A DNA stretch of 64,000 nt from Arcanobacterium phocisimile (GCF_016904675.1 NZ_CP070228.1:868001-932000), one strand, 5' to 3'. Shown: positions 1 through 9,839, numbered from the stretch's first letter. The notes: generated by a model not told the origin, from the sequence alone. A program made the numbers and translations.

Positions 1-2
1 AG

Positions 3-518
3 CAAGAAGTAGCCTCTGGCAGTCTTGCGGCAAACGGGATGCTGTTATGGGCAAATACGATGAAAAAGGTGGCGAGTTCCGCCGATAGCCTCCTACCCAA
101 TCAGGTCACGGAAACTTTGGGCGGTCATAGCCGTATCGGAAAACTTAATGGCACACTCCACGATTCACACACTCGAGATAGGGTTTTACTGTGGGCGATT
201 TCGGGAGTTCCGTTCAACGATGATGTCGCCTGGGCCGACTGCTACCAACTGATGCGCACCACTCCGATGTCCGAAGAATTAGTTGTTCGCACCCGAAAAA
301 CTATTACTGTATTAAACGCCTGCGCGAGTTTCTCAGCTGAAGATTCTGCCTGCGCATATGCGACTCTTGCCTATCTATATTGGTGGGTCGGGCAAGTCAC
401 GCTAGCTCGGCAAGCAACCGAGCTAGCTCGTGAATCTGATCCAAGTTATCGGTTATCTCAATTAATAGAGGCGATTCTGGAGGGAGGAATACTGCCGCCA
501 TGGGCACTCGAAGGTTAA
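3..518 (+). CDS. DUF4192 family protein, C-terminal part (5' truncated by window edge)
   Basis: The reading frame is open from the first bases of the window, so the true start lies upstream. The visible C-terminus has the pattern of actinobacterial DUF4192 proteins: an alanine-rich helical stretch, a YLYWWVGQ-like segment, then ARQATELARESDPSYRLSQL and a short tail ending near PPW. This family has no established biochemical role, but it commonly lies next to sigA in actinomycetes, which fits the gene that follows. No domain outside this family is visible. Family assignment is by recognition of the C-terminal pattern only. Confidence 0.7.
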   Translation, partial: QEVASGSLAANGMLLWANTMKKVASSADSLLPNQVTETLGGHSRIGKLNGTLHDSHTRDRVLLWAISGVPFNDDVAWADCYQLMRTTPMSEELVVRTRKTITVLNACASFSAEDSACAYATLAYLYWWVGQVTLARQATELARESDPSYRLSQLIEAILEGGILPPWALEG

Positions 519-641
519 CATTTGGCGTTGTGGAGAAATTGTGACTTATTGGGCATCGAACGTCGTTGATGTTGAAAATACGTTTCCAAAACCGGATTTT
601 GGAGGCAAATGTCCGTAACTTGACGGTCAGGAGGGAATAAA

Positions 642-752
642 GTGAAGACTTTTTACGTTTCAATAGTGTCCTGGATGCGAATTATAAATCCTAATCACGC
701 TATAATTAAAGGGCTTATTGGGCTTTGCCTCCACATGAAAGGTGCCACGTGA
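642..752 (+). CDS. possible 36-residue leader ORF overlapping the sigA start
   Basis: A GTG codon at 642 lies 6 nt after a strong Shine-Dalgarno sequence (AGGAGGG, 629-635). The frame runs 36 codons to TGA at 750-752, which overlaps the GTG start of sigA at 749 (GTGA). The predicted peptide is short and fairly hydrophobic, beginning [11 protein letters not shown]. The arrangement would allow translational coupling to sigA. Against it, a TATAAT box at 701-706 lies inside the ORF, so if that is the sigA promoter the leader would be only partly transcribed. Not recognised as any known peptide. Confidence 0.3.
   Translation: MKTFYVSIVSWMRIINPNHAIIKGLIGLCLHMKGAT
701..706 (+). promoter_or_regulatory. 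candidate -10 box of sigA
   Basis: A perfect TATAAT hexamer lies 42 nt upstream of the chosen sigA start. No good -35 hexamer sits 16-18 nt upstream, so the call rests on the -10 alone. Another upstream promoter would be needed to transcribe the leader ORF at 642. Confidence 0.4.
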
Positions 753-2218
753 CTGTTTCTTCCCGTTCCTCTGAGAATCTCCAAGCGTATTCTGATGCTA
801 CGGAGCTTGCTAAGCATCGGGTTCCAGAACTGAAAAAAATCGCTTCAAACCTTGGTTTATCATTGCCTGCCAAAGCTGTCAAGGCTGCCTATATTGAGGC
901 GATTGTCGAACATGTAGCTTCCGCTGGTGTCCAAGCAGAAACTTCTGTTGAGGAGCCAAAAAATAAGAAAGCATCAGCGACGAAAGCTTCTGCGAAAACT
1001 GCTACACCGGTCGTCAAAGCAGCTAAAGATGGAAGTGAAGACGACGAGATCGTAGAAGATGACGAATCCCTTACTTCGCCAGATGAACCTGACACGCTTG
1101 ATGAAGAAGAAGTCGAAATCGATGTCGATCTCGATGTTTCGGATGATGATGCTGACGATGAATCTGATGAAGATTTAGAGGAAGAATCTGACGAGAGCGC
1201 GGATGATACTGAAGCAGAAGCTGAGACAACGTCGAAGCGTTCTGGTGCCTTCATCGTCCGCGACTCAGATGATACAGATGAACCAGTCCAGCGTGTTCAT
1301 GTTGCCGGCGCGACGGCCGATCCAGTTAAGGACTACCTTAAGCAAATCGGTAAGGTAGCGTTGCTGAACGCTGAGGAAGAAGTTGAGCTCGCAAAGCGCA
1401 TCGAAGCTGGTCTGTTTGCACAACATATCCTCGATACCACTACTATCGAAGATACGCGTAAGCGCCGTGAGTTAGAAATTATTTCGCGTGATGGGCATAA
1501 AGCGAAGAATCACCTTCTCGAGGCAAATCTGCGTCTGGTCGTTTCCCTCGCAAAGCGTTACACCGGTCGCGGTATGCTTTTCCTTGATCTTATCCAGGAA
1601 GGTAATCTTGGTCTGGTACGTGCGGTCGAGAAGTTCGATTATGCCAAAGGGTATAAGTTTTCCACCTATGCAACTTGGTGGATCCGCCAGGCGATCACTC
1701 GTGCTATGGCTGATCAAGCACGTACCATACGTATTCCTGTCCACATGGTTGAAGTTATTAACAAACTTGCCCGTGTTCAACGCCAAATGCTCCAAGATCT
1801 CGGACGAGAACCGACTGTTGAAGAACTTGCTCACGAACTTGATATGACTGAGGATAAAGTTGTGGAAGTTCAAAAGTATGGTCGTGAACCTATTTCGCTC
1901 CACACTCCACTGGGCGAAGATGGGGACTCAGAATTTGGTGATTTAATCGAGGATTCTGAAGCTGTTGTTCCAGCTGATGCCGTAGGCTTTACGCTTTTGC
2001 AAGAGCAACTTCACCAAGTACTTGATACGTTATCGGAACGTGAAGCAGGTGTGGTTTCGATGCGCTTTGGTCTGACCGACGGTCAGCCAAAGACCCTTGA
2101 CGAAATTGGCAAGGTTTATGGCGTTACTCGTGAACGTATCCGACAAATTGAGTCTAAGACGATGTCTAAACTTCGCCACCCGTCGCGCTCTCAAGTGTTG
2201 CGTGACTATTTAGATTAA
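749..2218 (+). CDS. sigA: RNA polymerase primary sigma factor SigA/RpoD
   Basis: Principal sigma factor that directs RNA polymerase to housekeeping promoters. From GTG 749 the protein is 489 residues. It starts with a Rho_N/SAP-like segment ([10 protein letters not shown]... to about residue 55), followed by a Lys/Ala stretch and a long Asp/Glu-rich region (about 100-165), typical of actinobacterial SigA. Region 1.2 follows ([16 protein letters not shown]), then region 2 with the core-binding and -10 recognition segment ([12 protein letters not shown] ... [10 protein letters not shown]), region 3, and region 4 with the helix-turn-helix ([19 protein letters not shown]). The start is GTG 749 because GAAAGG lies 7 nt upstream; TTG at 725 is less likely. 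DUF4192 upstream and the exonuclease and ParE downstream match the usual actinomycete neighbourhood. A hairpin at 2232-2274 follows. Confidence 0.96.
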   Translation: MTVSSRSSENLQAYSDATELAKHRVPELKKIASNLGLSLPAKAVKAAYIEAIVEHVASAGVQAETSVEEPKNKKASATKASAKTATPVVKAAKDGSEDDEIVEDDESLTSPDEPDTLDEEEVEIDVDLDVSDDDADDESDEDLEEESDESADDTEAEAETTSKRSGAFIVRDSDDTDEPVQRVHVAGATADPVKDYLKQIGKVALLNAEEEVELAKRIEAGLFAQHILDTTTIEDTRKRRELEIISRDGHKAKNHLLEANLRLVVSLAKRYTGRGMLFLDLIQEGNLGLVRAVEKFDYAKGYKFSTYATWWIRQAITRAMADQARTIRIPVHMVEVINKLARVQRQMLQDLGREPTVEELAHELDMTEDKVVEVQKYGREPISLHTPLGEDGDSEFGDLIEDSEAVVPADAVGFTLLQEQLHQVLDTLSEREAGVVSMRFGLTDGQPKTLDEIGKVYGVTRERIRQIESKTMSKLRHPSRSQVLRDYLD

Positions 2219-2228
2219 TCTCGATCAT

Positions 2229-2834
2229 TTACGAATGGGAGCGGGCGTGCCATGGGCGTGCCCGCTCCCATTCGCATGGATACACTACATCTCCATGCCG
2301 ATTAATTGCATGCTGTGCAAATAGTTCGCCCTGAGACTCAGCGTTGACATAATGACGGAATAACTCAGCACAGATAAGTGCATCGGGTAAAGCACGATGC
2401 AAGACAGGAGTTTCGATGCCTAATCGGCTGGCTAGCGCACCCAACGAGTGTGATCCTTCCGGACAATAAATTCGAGACTGATCCATAGTACATACGGCGT
2501 GATGACGCTCCAGATTTAATGGCTGACCACTACGAGCACTCTCTGCATTGAGAAAACGCAGATCAAAAGGAGCATTGTGAGCTACAATGATGCGCTGATC
2601 AAGCAATTGAACAACCTGGGGAATAAGCCACGTAAAAGCGGGTGCTGAAGTGACGTCAGCATCGCAAATGCGGTGGATGTCGGTAGCTGTAACCGGCATT
2701 TGGGGATTGACTAGAGAAGTGAAAAAAGATTCTTGAGCGAAATTTGCATCGAGTAAGACAATACCTATATCAATGACACGGTTCTGTTGTGGATCCAGAC
2801 CGGTAGTTTCCACGTCGATAACAGCATACTTCAT
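2229..2834 (-). CDS. DEDDh 3'-5' exonuclease (DNA polymerase III epsilon-like)
   Basis: A 201-residue DnaQ-like exonuclease that removes nucleotides from DNA 3' ends, here as a stand-alone protein. Exo I motif VIDVETTGLDP (D7, E9), exo II HNAPFDLRFL and exo III HRALPDALICAELF (the DEDDh His and Asp) are all present. The start is ATG at 2834, with GGAG 6 nt upstream; the longer open frame to 3029 has no ribosome site and runs into the divergent DUF7455 gene. There is no BRCT, GIY-YIG or polymerase domain. Its final codons form the hairpin at 2232-2274. The substrate in the cell cannot be told from sequence. Confidence 0.85.
   Translation of the reverse strand: MKYAVIDVETTGLDPQQNRVIDIGIVLLDANFAQESFFTSLVNPQMPVTATDIHRICDADVTSAPAFTWLIPQVVQLLDQRIIVAHNAPFDLRFLNAESARSGQPLNLERHHAVCTMDQSRIYCPEGSHSLGALASRLGIETPVLHRALPDALICAELFRHYVNAESQGELFAQHAINRHGDVVYPCEWERARPWHARSHS
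2232..2274. terminator. long hairpin between convergent sigA and exonuclease genes
   Basis: A perfect 15-bp inverted repeat (CGAATGGGAGCGGGC at 2232-2246, its complement at 2260-2274) with a 13-nt loop begins 13 nt after the sigA stop. It lies inside the last codons of the convergent exonuclease gene. There is no clear T-run on either side, so it may terminate sigA transcription or act as an mRNA 3' stabiliser. Confidence 0.5.
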
Positions 2835-2954
2835 ACCGAACTCCTTCTCCCCATGCCCGCTAGCACATAGTTCCAGACTACGGCGATTTTGCCTGACGCG
2901 AAAGTCGCGCTCCGAGTACTGACTTATGTCGAGAAACATGGCACTATTGGGGAC

Positions 2955-3158
2955 ATGACAACAATGACTGAAGAAACAATGTGCCCTACCTTGACAGCTG
3001 CTGATCGCTGTGATGCGTGCGGTGCACAAGCATACGTTCGTGTCGATCTTGAATCAGGCCAACTGATGTTTTGTGCACATCACGGGCGCAAGTACAGTGC
3101 GAAACTCAATGAGGTTGCTGTGTCCATCGTCGATGAAACACAAACATTAGCCAAGTAA
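2955..3158 (+). CDS. DUF7455 family small zinc-ribbon-like protein
   Basis: A 67-residue protein with the actinobacterial signature LTAADRCDACGAQAYVRVDL ... LMFCAHHGRKY. The CxxC and CxxH elements suggest one bound zinc. ATG 2955 is preferred over the upstream ATG at 2889 because the family begins shortly before the LTAADRC motif. It lies between sigA and parE, where this family is commonly found. Function is unknown. A strong hairpin follows at 3170. Confidence 0.8.
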   Translation: MTTMTEETMCPTLTAADRCDACGAQAYVRVDLESGQLMFCAHHGRKYSAKLNEVAVSIVDETQTLAK

Positions 3159-3169
3159 TAGAGACATAA

Positions 3170-3214
3170 GGATAGGGCACGTGCGAGATAATTCGCACGT
3201 GCCCTATCCTCTTC
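3170..3214 (+). terminator. hairpin terminator after the DUF7455 gene
   Basis: A perfect 17-bp inverted repeat (3170-3186 with 3193-3209, 6-nt loop GATAAT) is followed by a pyrimidine tract TCTTCTTC. A GTG at 3181 that would extend parE lies inside the stem, which argues against it as the real start. Confidence 0.65.
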
Positions 3215-3230
3215 TTCAAGGAAGAACAGC

Positions 3231-3236
3231 TAAGAT
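3231..3236 (+). promoter_or_regulatory. parE: candidate -10 box of parE (leaderless start)
   Basis: TAAGAT lies 7 nt before GTG 3244. No Shine-Dalgarno sequence lies at normal spacing, so the mRNA would begin at or next to the start codon, as is common in actinobacteria. Confidence 0.4.
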
Positions 3237-3243
3237 AGCTAAC

Positions 3244-5349
3244 GTGCCACAGACCAAAGAAGAATACACAGCTCGTCACCTCTCCATCCTCGAGGGGTTA
3301 GAAGCCGTACGCAAGCGCCCAGGAATGTACATCGGATCGACTGATTCGCGTGGTCTTATGCATTGTGCGTGGGAGATTATCGATAATGCTGTTGATGAGG
3401 CCACAGAAGGGTATGCAGACCAGATTTCGATAACGTTATACCCGGATAAATCCGTTGAAGTTATTGACAATGGGCGTGGTATCCCAGTTGATGAAGTTCC
3501 CGGAACTGGCATGTCTGGTGTCGAAGTGGTCTATACCAAGCTCCACGCTGGCGGCAAGTTCGGCGGTGGATCATACTCTGCATCCGGTGGTCTGCACGGG
3601 GTGGGCGCATCCGTAGTTAATGCATTATCTCAGCGCCTTGACGTGACAGTCAAACGGCACGGCAAAACGCATGAAATTTCCTTCCAACGTGGCGAATCCG
3701 GAACCTTTAAGGACGATGGCGAACCGAGTGCGCAAGCAAAGTTTATGCCGGCTACTAGCGAATCAAGTCTGCGAGTTACCGGTAAAGCCGGCAAAAAAGA
3801 GACTGGTACTCGCGTTCGGTATTGGTATGATCCGCAAATCTTTCCAGCAGATTCTCAATTCTCCTACGAATCGCTTGTTGAACGTGTACGCGAAAAAGCG
3901 TTCTTGGTGCCCGGGTTAACGGTTCGTATTAGGGATGTCCGTGGCGAAGAACCAGTTGAAGAAGAATTCACTTACGATGGCGGAGTGGTCGATTTCGTAG
4001 AATTCCTAGCAACTGATCCAGCCGTGACCTCAACAATGCACTTGACTGGAGAAGGCTCTTTCACTGAGACAATCCAAGTTTTGGATAAAAAGAGTGGACA
4101 TTTGACGTCTTCTGAGGTTGAACGCGTATGTGGTGTAGATATTGCACTCCGGTGGGGAAGTGGTTACGACACGATTGAAGAGTCGTTCGTCAATATTATC
4201 GCAACTCCTAAGGGTGGAAGTCATGTGGCAGGCTTTGAGCAGGGGCTCGTCAAAGTCGTGCGTAATGCCATCGAGCAAAAGACACGACAGCTCAAGGTGA
4301 CCTCACGGGATGCACGTATCGAAAAAGACGATATTCTTGCCGGCCTTAGTGCAGTGGTGGCAGTGCGTTTCCCAGAGCCTCAATTCGAGGGACAAACCAA
4401 AGAAATTCTTGGCACTGCACCTATCCGTGGGATCGTTGCCAAAGTTGTTGAAACTGAGCTGAGTGCCATCCTCGCTTCGACTAAGCGAGACCAAAAAACC
4501 GAGAATTCGCGTCTGTTGGAGAAAGTTGTTGCCGAGATGCGGGCTCGGGTAGCCGCTCGCACTCAAAAAGAGATCTCGCGTCGTAAAAACGCGTTAGAGA
4601 CATCCTCATTGCCCGCGAAACTTGCTGATTGTCGTTCTGAAGATGTTGAACGTTCGGAGTTGTTTATCGTTGAGGGAGATTCGGCACTTGGAACTGCGAA
4701 ATTGGCACGAAATTCAGAATTCCAGGCATTACTTCCGATTCGTGGAAAAATCTTGAATGTACAGAAAGCTTCTCCGGCCGACATCTTGAAGAACCAAGAA
4801 GTTTCGTCGATCATCCAAGTCATTGGTGCTGGATCAGGTCGTACTTTCGATTTGGAAGCTGCACGGTATGGCAAGATCATTTTTATGACTGATGCCGATG
4901 TTGATGGTGCACACATACGTACCCTTCTTTTAACACTCTTCTTCCGATACATGCGTCCGCTCGTTGAAGCAGGACGTGTCTACGCTGCAGTGCCTCCTTT
5001 ACACCGTATCGAGGTGTCTGGGCAAGGAAGGCGTAAAGGTGAATACATCTATACCTATTCAGATGCTCAGTTGCGTCAAGAACTTACCAAACTCGAACGG
5101 TCAAAGCGAAGCTACAAAGAACCTATCCAACGTTATAAAGGTCTGGGCGAGATGGATGCCGACCAGTTGGCCGAAACGACGATGGATCCAGAACATCGGT
5201 CGTTGCGTCGAATCTCCATGGCAGACGAAGCAGCCCTGCGCTACGCAGAGGAAACCTTCGAATTATTGATGGGTTCAGAAGTCGCTCCACGTAAAGAGTT
5301 CATTGTTGAAGGTGCTTCGCATATTTCACGTGACCAGATAGACGCCTGA
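3244..5349 (+). CDS. parE: DNA topoisomerase IV / type IIA topoisomerase subunit B (ParE)
   Basis: ATPase subunit of a type IIA topoisomerase that works with the subunit A at 7422-9839. From GTG 3244 it is 701 residues. The GHKL ATPase domain shows the IIDNAVDEA, DNGRGIPV and GGLHGVGASVVNAL motifs. The TOPRIM domain has EGDSALGTAKLARNS near residue 477 and DADVDGAHIRTLLL. The C-terminal part has QRYKGLGEMDADQL. The EGDSALG form, rather than EGDSAGG of GyrB, and the sigA neighbourhood match the second (ParE) copy of actinomycetes, not gyrB. The GTG at 3181 lies inside a terminator stem and was rejected. Confidence 0.9.
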   Translation: MPQTKEEYTARHLSILEGLEAVRKRPGMYIGSTDSRGLMHCAWEIIDNAVDEATEGYADQISITLYPDKSVEVIDNGRGIPVDEVPGTGMSGVEVVYTKLHAGGKFGGGSYSASGGLHGVGASVVNALSQRLDVTVKRHGKTHEISFQRGESGTFKDDGEPSAQAKFMPATSESSLRVTGKAGKKETGTRVRYWYDPQIFPADSQFSYESLVERVREKAFLVPGLTVRIRDVRGEEPVEEEFTYDGGVVDFVEFLATDPAVTSTMHLTGEGSFTETIQVLDKKSGHLTSSEVERVCGVDIALRWGSGYDTIEESFVNIIATPKGGSHVAGFEQGLVKVVRNAIEQKTRQLKVTSRDARIEKDDILAGLSAVVAVRFPEPQFEGQTKEILGTAPIRGIVAKVVETELSAILASTKRDQKTENSRLLEKVVAEMRARVAARTQKEISRRKNALETSSLPAKLADCRSEDVERSELFIVEGDSALGTAKLARNSEFQALLPIRGKILNVQKASPADILKNQEVSSIIQVIGAGSGRTFDLEAARYGKIIFMTDADVDGAHIRTLLLTLFFRYMRPLVEAGRVYAAVPPLHRIEVSGQGRRKGEYIYTYSDAQLRQELTKLERSKRSYKEPIQRYKGLGEMDADQLAETTMDPEHRSLRRISMADEAALRYAEETFELLMGSEVAPRKEFIVEGASHISRDQIDA

Positions 5350-5354
5350 GAAGC

Positions 5355-5360
5355 TAGAAT
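5355..5360 (+). promoter_or_regulatory. candidate -10 box of the first GNAT gene
   Basis: TAGAAT lies 7 nt before ATG 5368, with no Shine-Dalgarno between. This is consistent with a leaderless transcript that may separate the GNAT pair from parE. Confidence 0.35.
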
Positions 5361-5367
5361 AACAGTT

Positions 5368-6414
5368 ATGCACTCTTCTGCAATGCCACCACTACGGAGT
5401 AGGTCATTTTCTGAACGTATAGATGCTCCAGAAGTTGTCCGAGTCCCAGGGACTCATCTGGGGCTGACGTGGCGTGCTCTGGAGGCTCAAGATCTACCTG
5501 CAGTAGTAGATTTGATGGAAAGCTCCCATGATTCTCCATTGGGTATTTTGCCTGTATCGCCACGGACTGTGCAATTGTGGTTCGACGAATTTCTTTCGCA
5601 GTCGCAATCGTCTGATCTGCTCAGCGGCTGGGATGGGCAGAACAAACTTCAAGCGGTTGCGTGGGTGCGCGTTAACGTCAAACCACTTTCGGAATTACAA
5701 GCTGAGGTCTCTGCAGTAGTTCGCCCAGAATGGGTGGGGCGCGGAATCGGCCGTTCACTTCTAGAATGGCAAGACGATCGGGCACGCCAGCTTCTCGCAC
5801 ACTATCCATCCGAACTTCCAGTATCGATCCGAGCTTTATCGTGCGAAAACAACACTGGTAGGCGGCGGTTGCTGGCAGCTGGTGGTTACTCGCCTATCAG
5901 CTATATTAGTCACGTATCGACACCGACTCACAGTTTACATGTCGAGCTCAGTAAACGTGCTCGAGCTCGGCTTGCAGAACAGGGCTTTTCTCTTATTCCT
6001 TATACCCCCGAGGTTAATACCGAACTCCGCCGCCTCCATAACCGTCTTATTTTGGCTTTAGAGCGTTATCAGCCATTGTCGGGTAGTGCTTGGCAAGCAA
6101 AACTTATGCGTGCAGATCAGGTTTTCTCTTCGCTGCTTATCAAAGAAAATCAACTTGTGGGGTATACGCTAGCAGAGCGTGTCCCAGAGACGTCAACATT
6201 GCGTATCTATTATTACGGCATTGAACAAAACCTCCGCCATCAGGGTGTCGGAACTGATCTGATCCTCAGCGTCTTGGGTCCAGCTTACGAAGAAAATATT
6301 AAGTTTGTAGGAGCTCCAGTGGTTAGCAGGAGCGGAAAGATTCCAGCTTCTTTGCTCAATTACGGTTTTACATTGGCTATGCGTGAGATCGTTTATTCAA
6401 TGGATATCTCATGA
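5368..6414 (+). CDS. two-domain GNAT N-acetyltransferase
   Basis: 348 residues with two GNAT folds in tandem. The first carries the acetyl-CoA motif A VVRPEWVGRGIGRSLLEW (about residue 115-132). The second half has a weaker version around LRHQGVGTDLILSVL, near residue 290. The tandem layout resembles mycothiol synthase (MshD) and related actinobacterial acetyltransferases, but no feature visible here fixes the substrate. It overlaps the next GNAT gene by 4 nt (ATGA), so the two are probably co-translated. Confidence 0.75.
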   Translation: MHSSAMPPLRSRSFSERIDAPEVVRVPGTHLGLTWRALEAQDLPAVVDLMESSHDSPLGILPVSPRTVQLWFDEFLSQSQSSDLLSGWDGQNKLQAVAWVRVNVKPLSELQAEVSAVVRPEWVGRGIGRSLLEWQDDRARQLLAHYPSELPVSIRALSCENNTGRRRLLAAGGYSPISYISHVSTPTHSLHVELSKRARARLAEQGFSLIPYTPEVNTELRRLHNRLILALERYQPLSGSAWQAKLMRADQVFSSLLIKENQLVGYTLAERVPETSTLRIYYYGIEQNLRHQGVGTDLILSVLGPAYEENIKFVGAPVVSRSGKIPASLLNYGFTLAMREIVYSMDIS

Positions 6415-7376
6415 AAAATTCAAAAAACTGGACTTGGACGGAACTCCACAGCAGTCATTTGCCCTTGTTAGTTAAGTTAATTTCTGCGATTGAGGACTTC
6501 GACGAGGCTCCGATCCGAACTGCCGAATCTGAAATCATGACGTATTTTGATGATTCGCATGTCTGGAAAGCACAAGGGGCTTGGGACGGTCAAACCTTGA
6601 TAGCGTTCGGTCTTGCCCGTGCTCCGCAGATTGGTAGCGGAGATTCCACTATTACATTGTCGGGTGGCGTCTTACCACACTGGCGTTCTCAGGGTTTGGG
6701 AGCTGAACTTCTTGAACGCCAGATCCGGGTCGCGCGAGATATCGCGCAAAACCTCGCTTCTCTTTCGCCCCGAGCCTTGCTATATATCGAGTCTGATTAC
6801 CAAAACTTCAGTCAATTAGCTCTCGCCCGTGGTTTTACCCGCCAAGCGACGTTTGTTCAAGTCCGGGGGAGAACTCAGTCGACTTACCAGTTGCCGGACA
6901 TCTCAGAATACGTCAAGATACATCCACTAGGTGATGGACACATCGATGATATCCGCCGAATACATAACGCAACGGTCGCAGAATCGCCATTATTTGACGT
7001 CCACTCGGTAGATTCTTGGACTGCAAGTTTGGCACATTTGGACCGTGAATGGTGTCTGGTTGCCTATGATACGTTTGGTGACCGCCCCCGCGTCGTGGGC
7101 TATCTTCTTGCTTCAGTTTTCACCAGTGTCATCGATGGGCAAGAAACTGCCGATGCCTACATCGATGAGGTCGTTGTTGTACCCCAGTGGAGAGATTCAG
7201 GTGTCGGTTCAGCATTAGTCTATACTGCGTTGCAGAATTTTCATGTCGCTGGATATCCGGCAGTTGTGGCAGATGTTGCGGTTTATGATCCGCAAGGAAC
7301 ACCATTTGCTGATATTTTCGACGTTAACGATTTTGTTGAACTCGGCCGTACCCACGTTATGGCACTGAACCTCTGA
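6411..7376 (+). CDS. two-domain GNAT N-acetyltransferase
   Basis: 321 residues, starting inside the stop codon of the upstream GNAT gene. The N-terminal domain has VLPHWRSQGLGAELLERQ as motif A. The C-terminal domain has VVVVPQWRDSGVGSALVYTAL and ends in a typical GNAT strand (FVELGRTHVMAL). Both acetyl-CoA sites therefore look plausible. It is clearly a paralogue of its neighbour, although overall identity by eye is low. Substrate unknown. It converges on parC with a 45-nt gap. Confidence 0.75.
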   Translation: MKNSKNWTWTELHSSHLPLLVKLISAIEDFDEAPIRTAESEIMTYFDDSHVWKAQGAWDGQTLIAFGLARAPQIGSGDSTITLSGGVLPHWRSQGLGAELLERQIRVARDIAQNLASLSPRALLYIESDYQNFSQLALARGFTRQATFVQVRGRTQSTYQLPDISEYVKIHPLGDGHIDDIRRIHNATVAESPLFDVHSVDSWTASLAHLDREWCLVAYDTFGDRPRVVGYLLASVFTSVIDGQETADAYIDEVVVVPQWRDSGVGSALVYTALQNFHVAGYPAVVADVAVYDPQGTPFADIFDVNDFVELGRTHVMALNL

Positions 7377-7421
7377 TTCTGAGAACTATTCCATACCATT
7401 ATTTGCCAGGCATAGAGTCAG

Positions 7422-9839
7422 TCACCCAATCGCGCTGACGATATCTACCAAGGGACTACCGGAAGCATCGCGTCGTTCATCAATCTCAGGTAGTTCAACT
7501 GGTTTACCTTCAACAGTTACCGCTCGCGCAGGAAGTTGCCCAATCCATGCGTGGCTGAGAATATCTTCACCGCGGAGGAATCGTTGTGCGCGAACACCTC
7601 CAGTGCCGCGGCCCTTAGCAGGGTAGCGGTCTAGTGGAGTGATTTTTGCACTTCCTGCTACAGTCCCGGGCAAAGCTTGCGAAGAACCAGCAATGGTGAC
7701 CACACCGTGTGCAGCAAGATCGTCTGCTGGAACAACACCTAGTGCAATAACCGATGCTCCATCGCTGACCCGCATTCCTGCCACACCTTGGCCAGCTCGA
7801 CCTTGTGGGCGTACTGCTGAAGCATCAAAACGTAACAGTTGACCATCTGAGGTGACAAGAACGAGCACATCACTATCGCCGGAAATATTGGCTCCGACGA
7901 TGCGGTCATTGTCCATTAACGTCATAACGTCAAATTGGCTCTTATTCGGTGGATCTAGCACGACTCGTTTAATCTTTCCGGCCGCAGTGGCTAAGGTCAA
8001 GACGCGCTCTTGTTCTTTGAGACTAATAATCATGAGTGGCGTTTCATCTTTAGCCAGCAACAACAGTTCGCTCAATAATGTACCAGCCGATAAACTTGGC
8101 GCATTTTGGGTATCGGGGATTGCCGGAACGTCGACGACGTTGAGCCGGTGAACGTTGCCTGCGCTGGTGACAACTCCGATATCACTGAGATTTGTGGTTT
8201 CGACGATTGCGCCAATGGCATCGTGTGCTGCTCGCGGACCTTCACGGCGTATCGGTTCACCATCGACAATGCGTGCGATACGTCCAGTAGCCGAAAGGAT
8301 TACCCGACACGGATCATCCGTAATCTTTAGCTTCGGCCCGTTGTTTTTATTCGGCTGGGCAACTGCGTCAGCTTCGAGGAGCACTGTGCGACGCGGCGTG
8401 CCATATTCGCGTGCTACATCGGCCAGCTCAGTAGAGATGAGCATGCGCATACGCTCATCTGAACGCAAAATGTCGGTGAGCTCAGTAATGGTTTCGTTAA
8501 GTGAATCGCGTTCAGATTCTAGTTCGATTTGGGAGAATTTTGTGAGCCTGCGCAATCGCAGTTCGAGAATATAATCGGCTTGAGCTTGAGAGAGGTCGAA
8601 AATACTCATCAAACGCGAAGCAGCAGTGGCAGAATCTTCCGAAGAACGAATAACCGCGATAACCTCGTCGATATCGACGATAGCAATCAACAAACCTCCA
8701 ACAAGGTGCAGGCGGTCTTGTGCCTTACGCAAGCGGAACTCACATCGACGTCGGGTAACATTGCGTCGATGCGTTAAAAAGACTTCGAGAATTTCTTTCA
8801 ATCCCATGGTTCGAGGCTGACCGTCAACCAGGGCAACATTGTTGATGCCGAAGGATTCTTCCAACGGTGTGTGCTGGTAGAGCGCAGCCAGCACAGCTTC
8901 CGGATTGAACGCGTTCTTAACCTCAACCACCAAGCGAGTACCGTGATGTCGATCGGTGAGGTTTTGTACTCCTGAAATACCTTGAAGCTTCTTCGATGAG
9001 ACCCCGTCCTTGATTTTTTCAATGATCTTTTCCGGGCCGGTGAGATAGGGGAGCTCAGTGAAAATAATGCCCTTTTTGCGTGGCGTAATATTTTCAATAT
9101 GTGCAGTGGCACGGGTACGGAAAATACCTCGACCAGTTTCGTAAGCCTGGCGAATACCTTCCAAGCCCACAATCTTGCCGCCTTCGGGAAGATCTGGTCC
9201 GGGAATATAGCGCATCAATTCATCAAGACTAGCTTCTGGCTTTTCTAGCAAGAACCGAGCGCCGGCGATCACTTCAACTAAATTGTGCGGTGCCATGTTA
9301 GTAGCCATACCAACGGCAATTCCGGAAGATCCGTTAACTAGCAGACTCGGAATAGCAGCTGGAAGTACTTCAGGTTCCATGTAGGTGTTGTCATAGTTGG
9401 AGATCATGTCCACGACGTCTTCACCCAGTGATGCCGTCATCGCCAACGCAGCAGGGGCCATACGGACTTCGGTGTAACGTGGTGCTGCCGGACCATCGTC
9501 GGGCGAACCGAAGTTACCGTGACCGTCAACAAAGGGAAGACGCAATGAAAAGTCTTGTGCCAAGCGAACCATGGCATCATAAATCGCCGAATCTCCGTGC
9601 GGATGCAGACGGCCCATCACATCGCCCACAACACGTGAAGATTTCACGTGACCACGGTCAGGTTTCAACCCCATCTGATCCATTTGGAACAAGATGCGAC
9701 GCTGGACGGGTTTGAGGCCATCCCGAGCATCTGGTAGTGCGCGCGAATAAATTACTGAGTAGGAGTATTCCAGGAAAGAATTCCGCATCTCAGCTGAGAC
9801 ATCAATATCGGTAATGTTTTCGTTTCGCGTAGCTACCAT
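7422..9839 (-). CDS. parC: DNA topoisomerase IV / type IIA topoisomerase subunit A (ParC)
   Basis: Breakage-reunion subunit, 805 residues from ATG 9839. The catalytic tyrosine is Tyr122 in APRYTEVRM. The quinolone region reads [17 protein letters not shown] (79-95), with the usual Ser84 and Asp88. The C-terminal beta-pinwheel repeats follow from about residue 500 (for example [41 protein letters not shown]). It is about the length of actinobacterial ParC and lies near ParE and sigA, so ParC is preferred over GyrA. The 48 additional codons upstream of 9839 have no family similarity. A GATAAT box lies 6 nt before the start, suggesting a leaderless mRNA. Confidence 0.9.
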   Translation of the reverse strand: MVATRNENITDIDVSAEMRNSFLEYSYSVIYSRALPDARDGLKPVQRRILFQMDQMGLKPDRGHVKSSRVVGDVMGRLHPHGDSAIYDAMVRLAQDFSLRLPFVDGHGNFGSPDDGPAAPRYTEVRMAPAALAMTASLGEDVVDMISNYDNTYMEPEVLPAAIPSLLVNGSSGIAVGMATNMAPHNLVEVIAGARFLLEKPEASLDELMRYIPGPDLPEGGKIVGLEGIRQAYETGRGIFRTRATAHIENITPRKKGIIFTELPYLTGPEKIIEKIKDGVSSKKLQGISGVQNLTDRHHGTRLVVEVKNAFNPEAVLAALYQHTPLEESFGINNVALVDGQPRTMGLKEILEVFLTHRRNVTRRRCEFRLRKAQDRLHLVGGLLIAIVDIDEVIAVIRSSEDSATAASRLMSIFDLSQAQADYILELRLRRLTKFSQIELESERDSLNETITELTDILRSDERMRMLISTELADVAREYGTPRRTVLLEADAVAQPNKNNGPKLKITDDPCRVILSATGRIARIVDGEPIRREGPRAAHDAIGAIVETTNLSDIGVVTSAGNVHRLNVVDVPAIPDTQNAPSLSAGTLLSELLLLAKDETPLMIISLKEQERVLTLATAAGKIKRVVLDPPNKSQFDVMTLMDNDRIVGANISGDSDVLVLVTSDGQLLRFDASAVRPQGRAGQGVAGMRVSDGASVIALGVVPADDLAAHGVVTIAGSSQALPGTVAGSAKITPLDRYPAKGRGTGGVRAQRFLRGEDILSHAWIGQLPARAVTVEGKPVELPEIDERRDASGSPLVDIVSAIG

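Noticed and set aside
889-1254. Minus-strand ORF rich in Ser opposite the acidic part of sigA
   Set aside because: It is the complement of GAT/GAA-rich codons for Asp and Glu, producing a low-complexity Ser protein; no ribosome site or family similarity.
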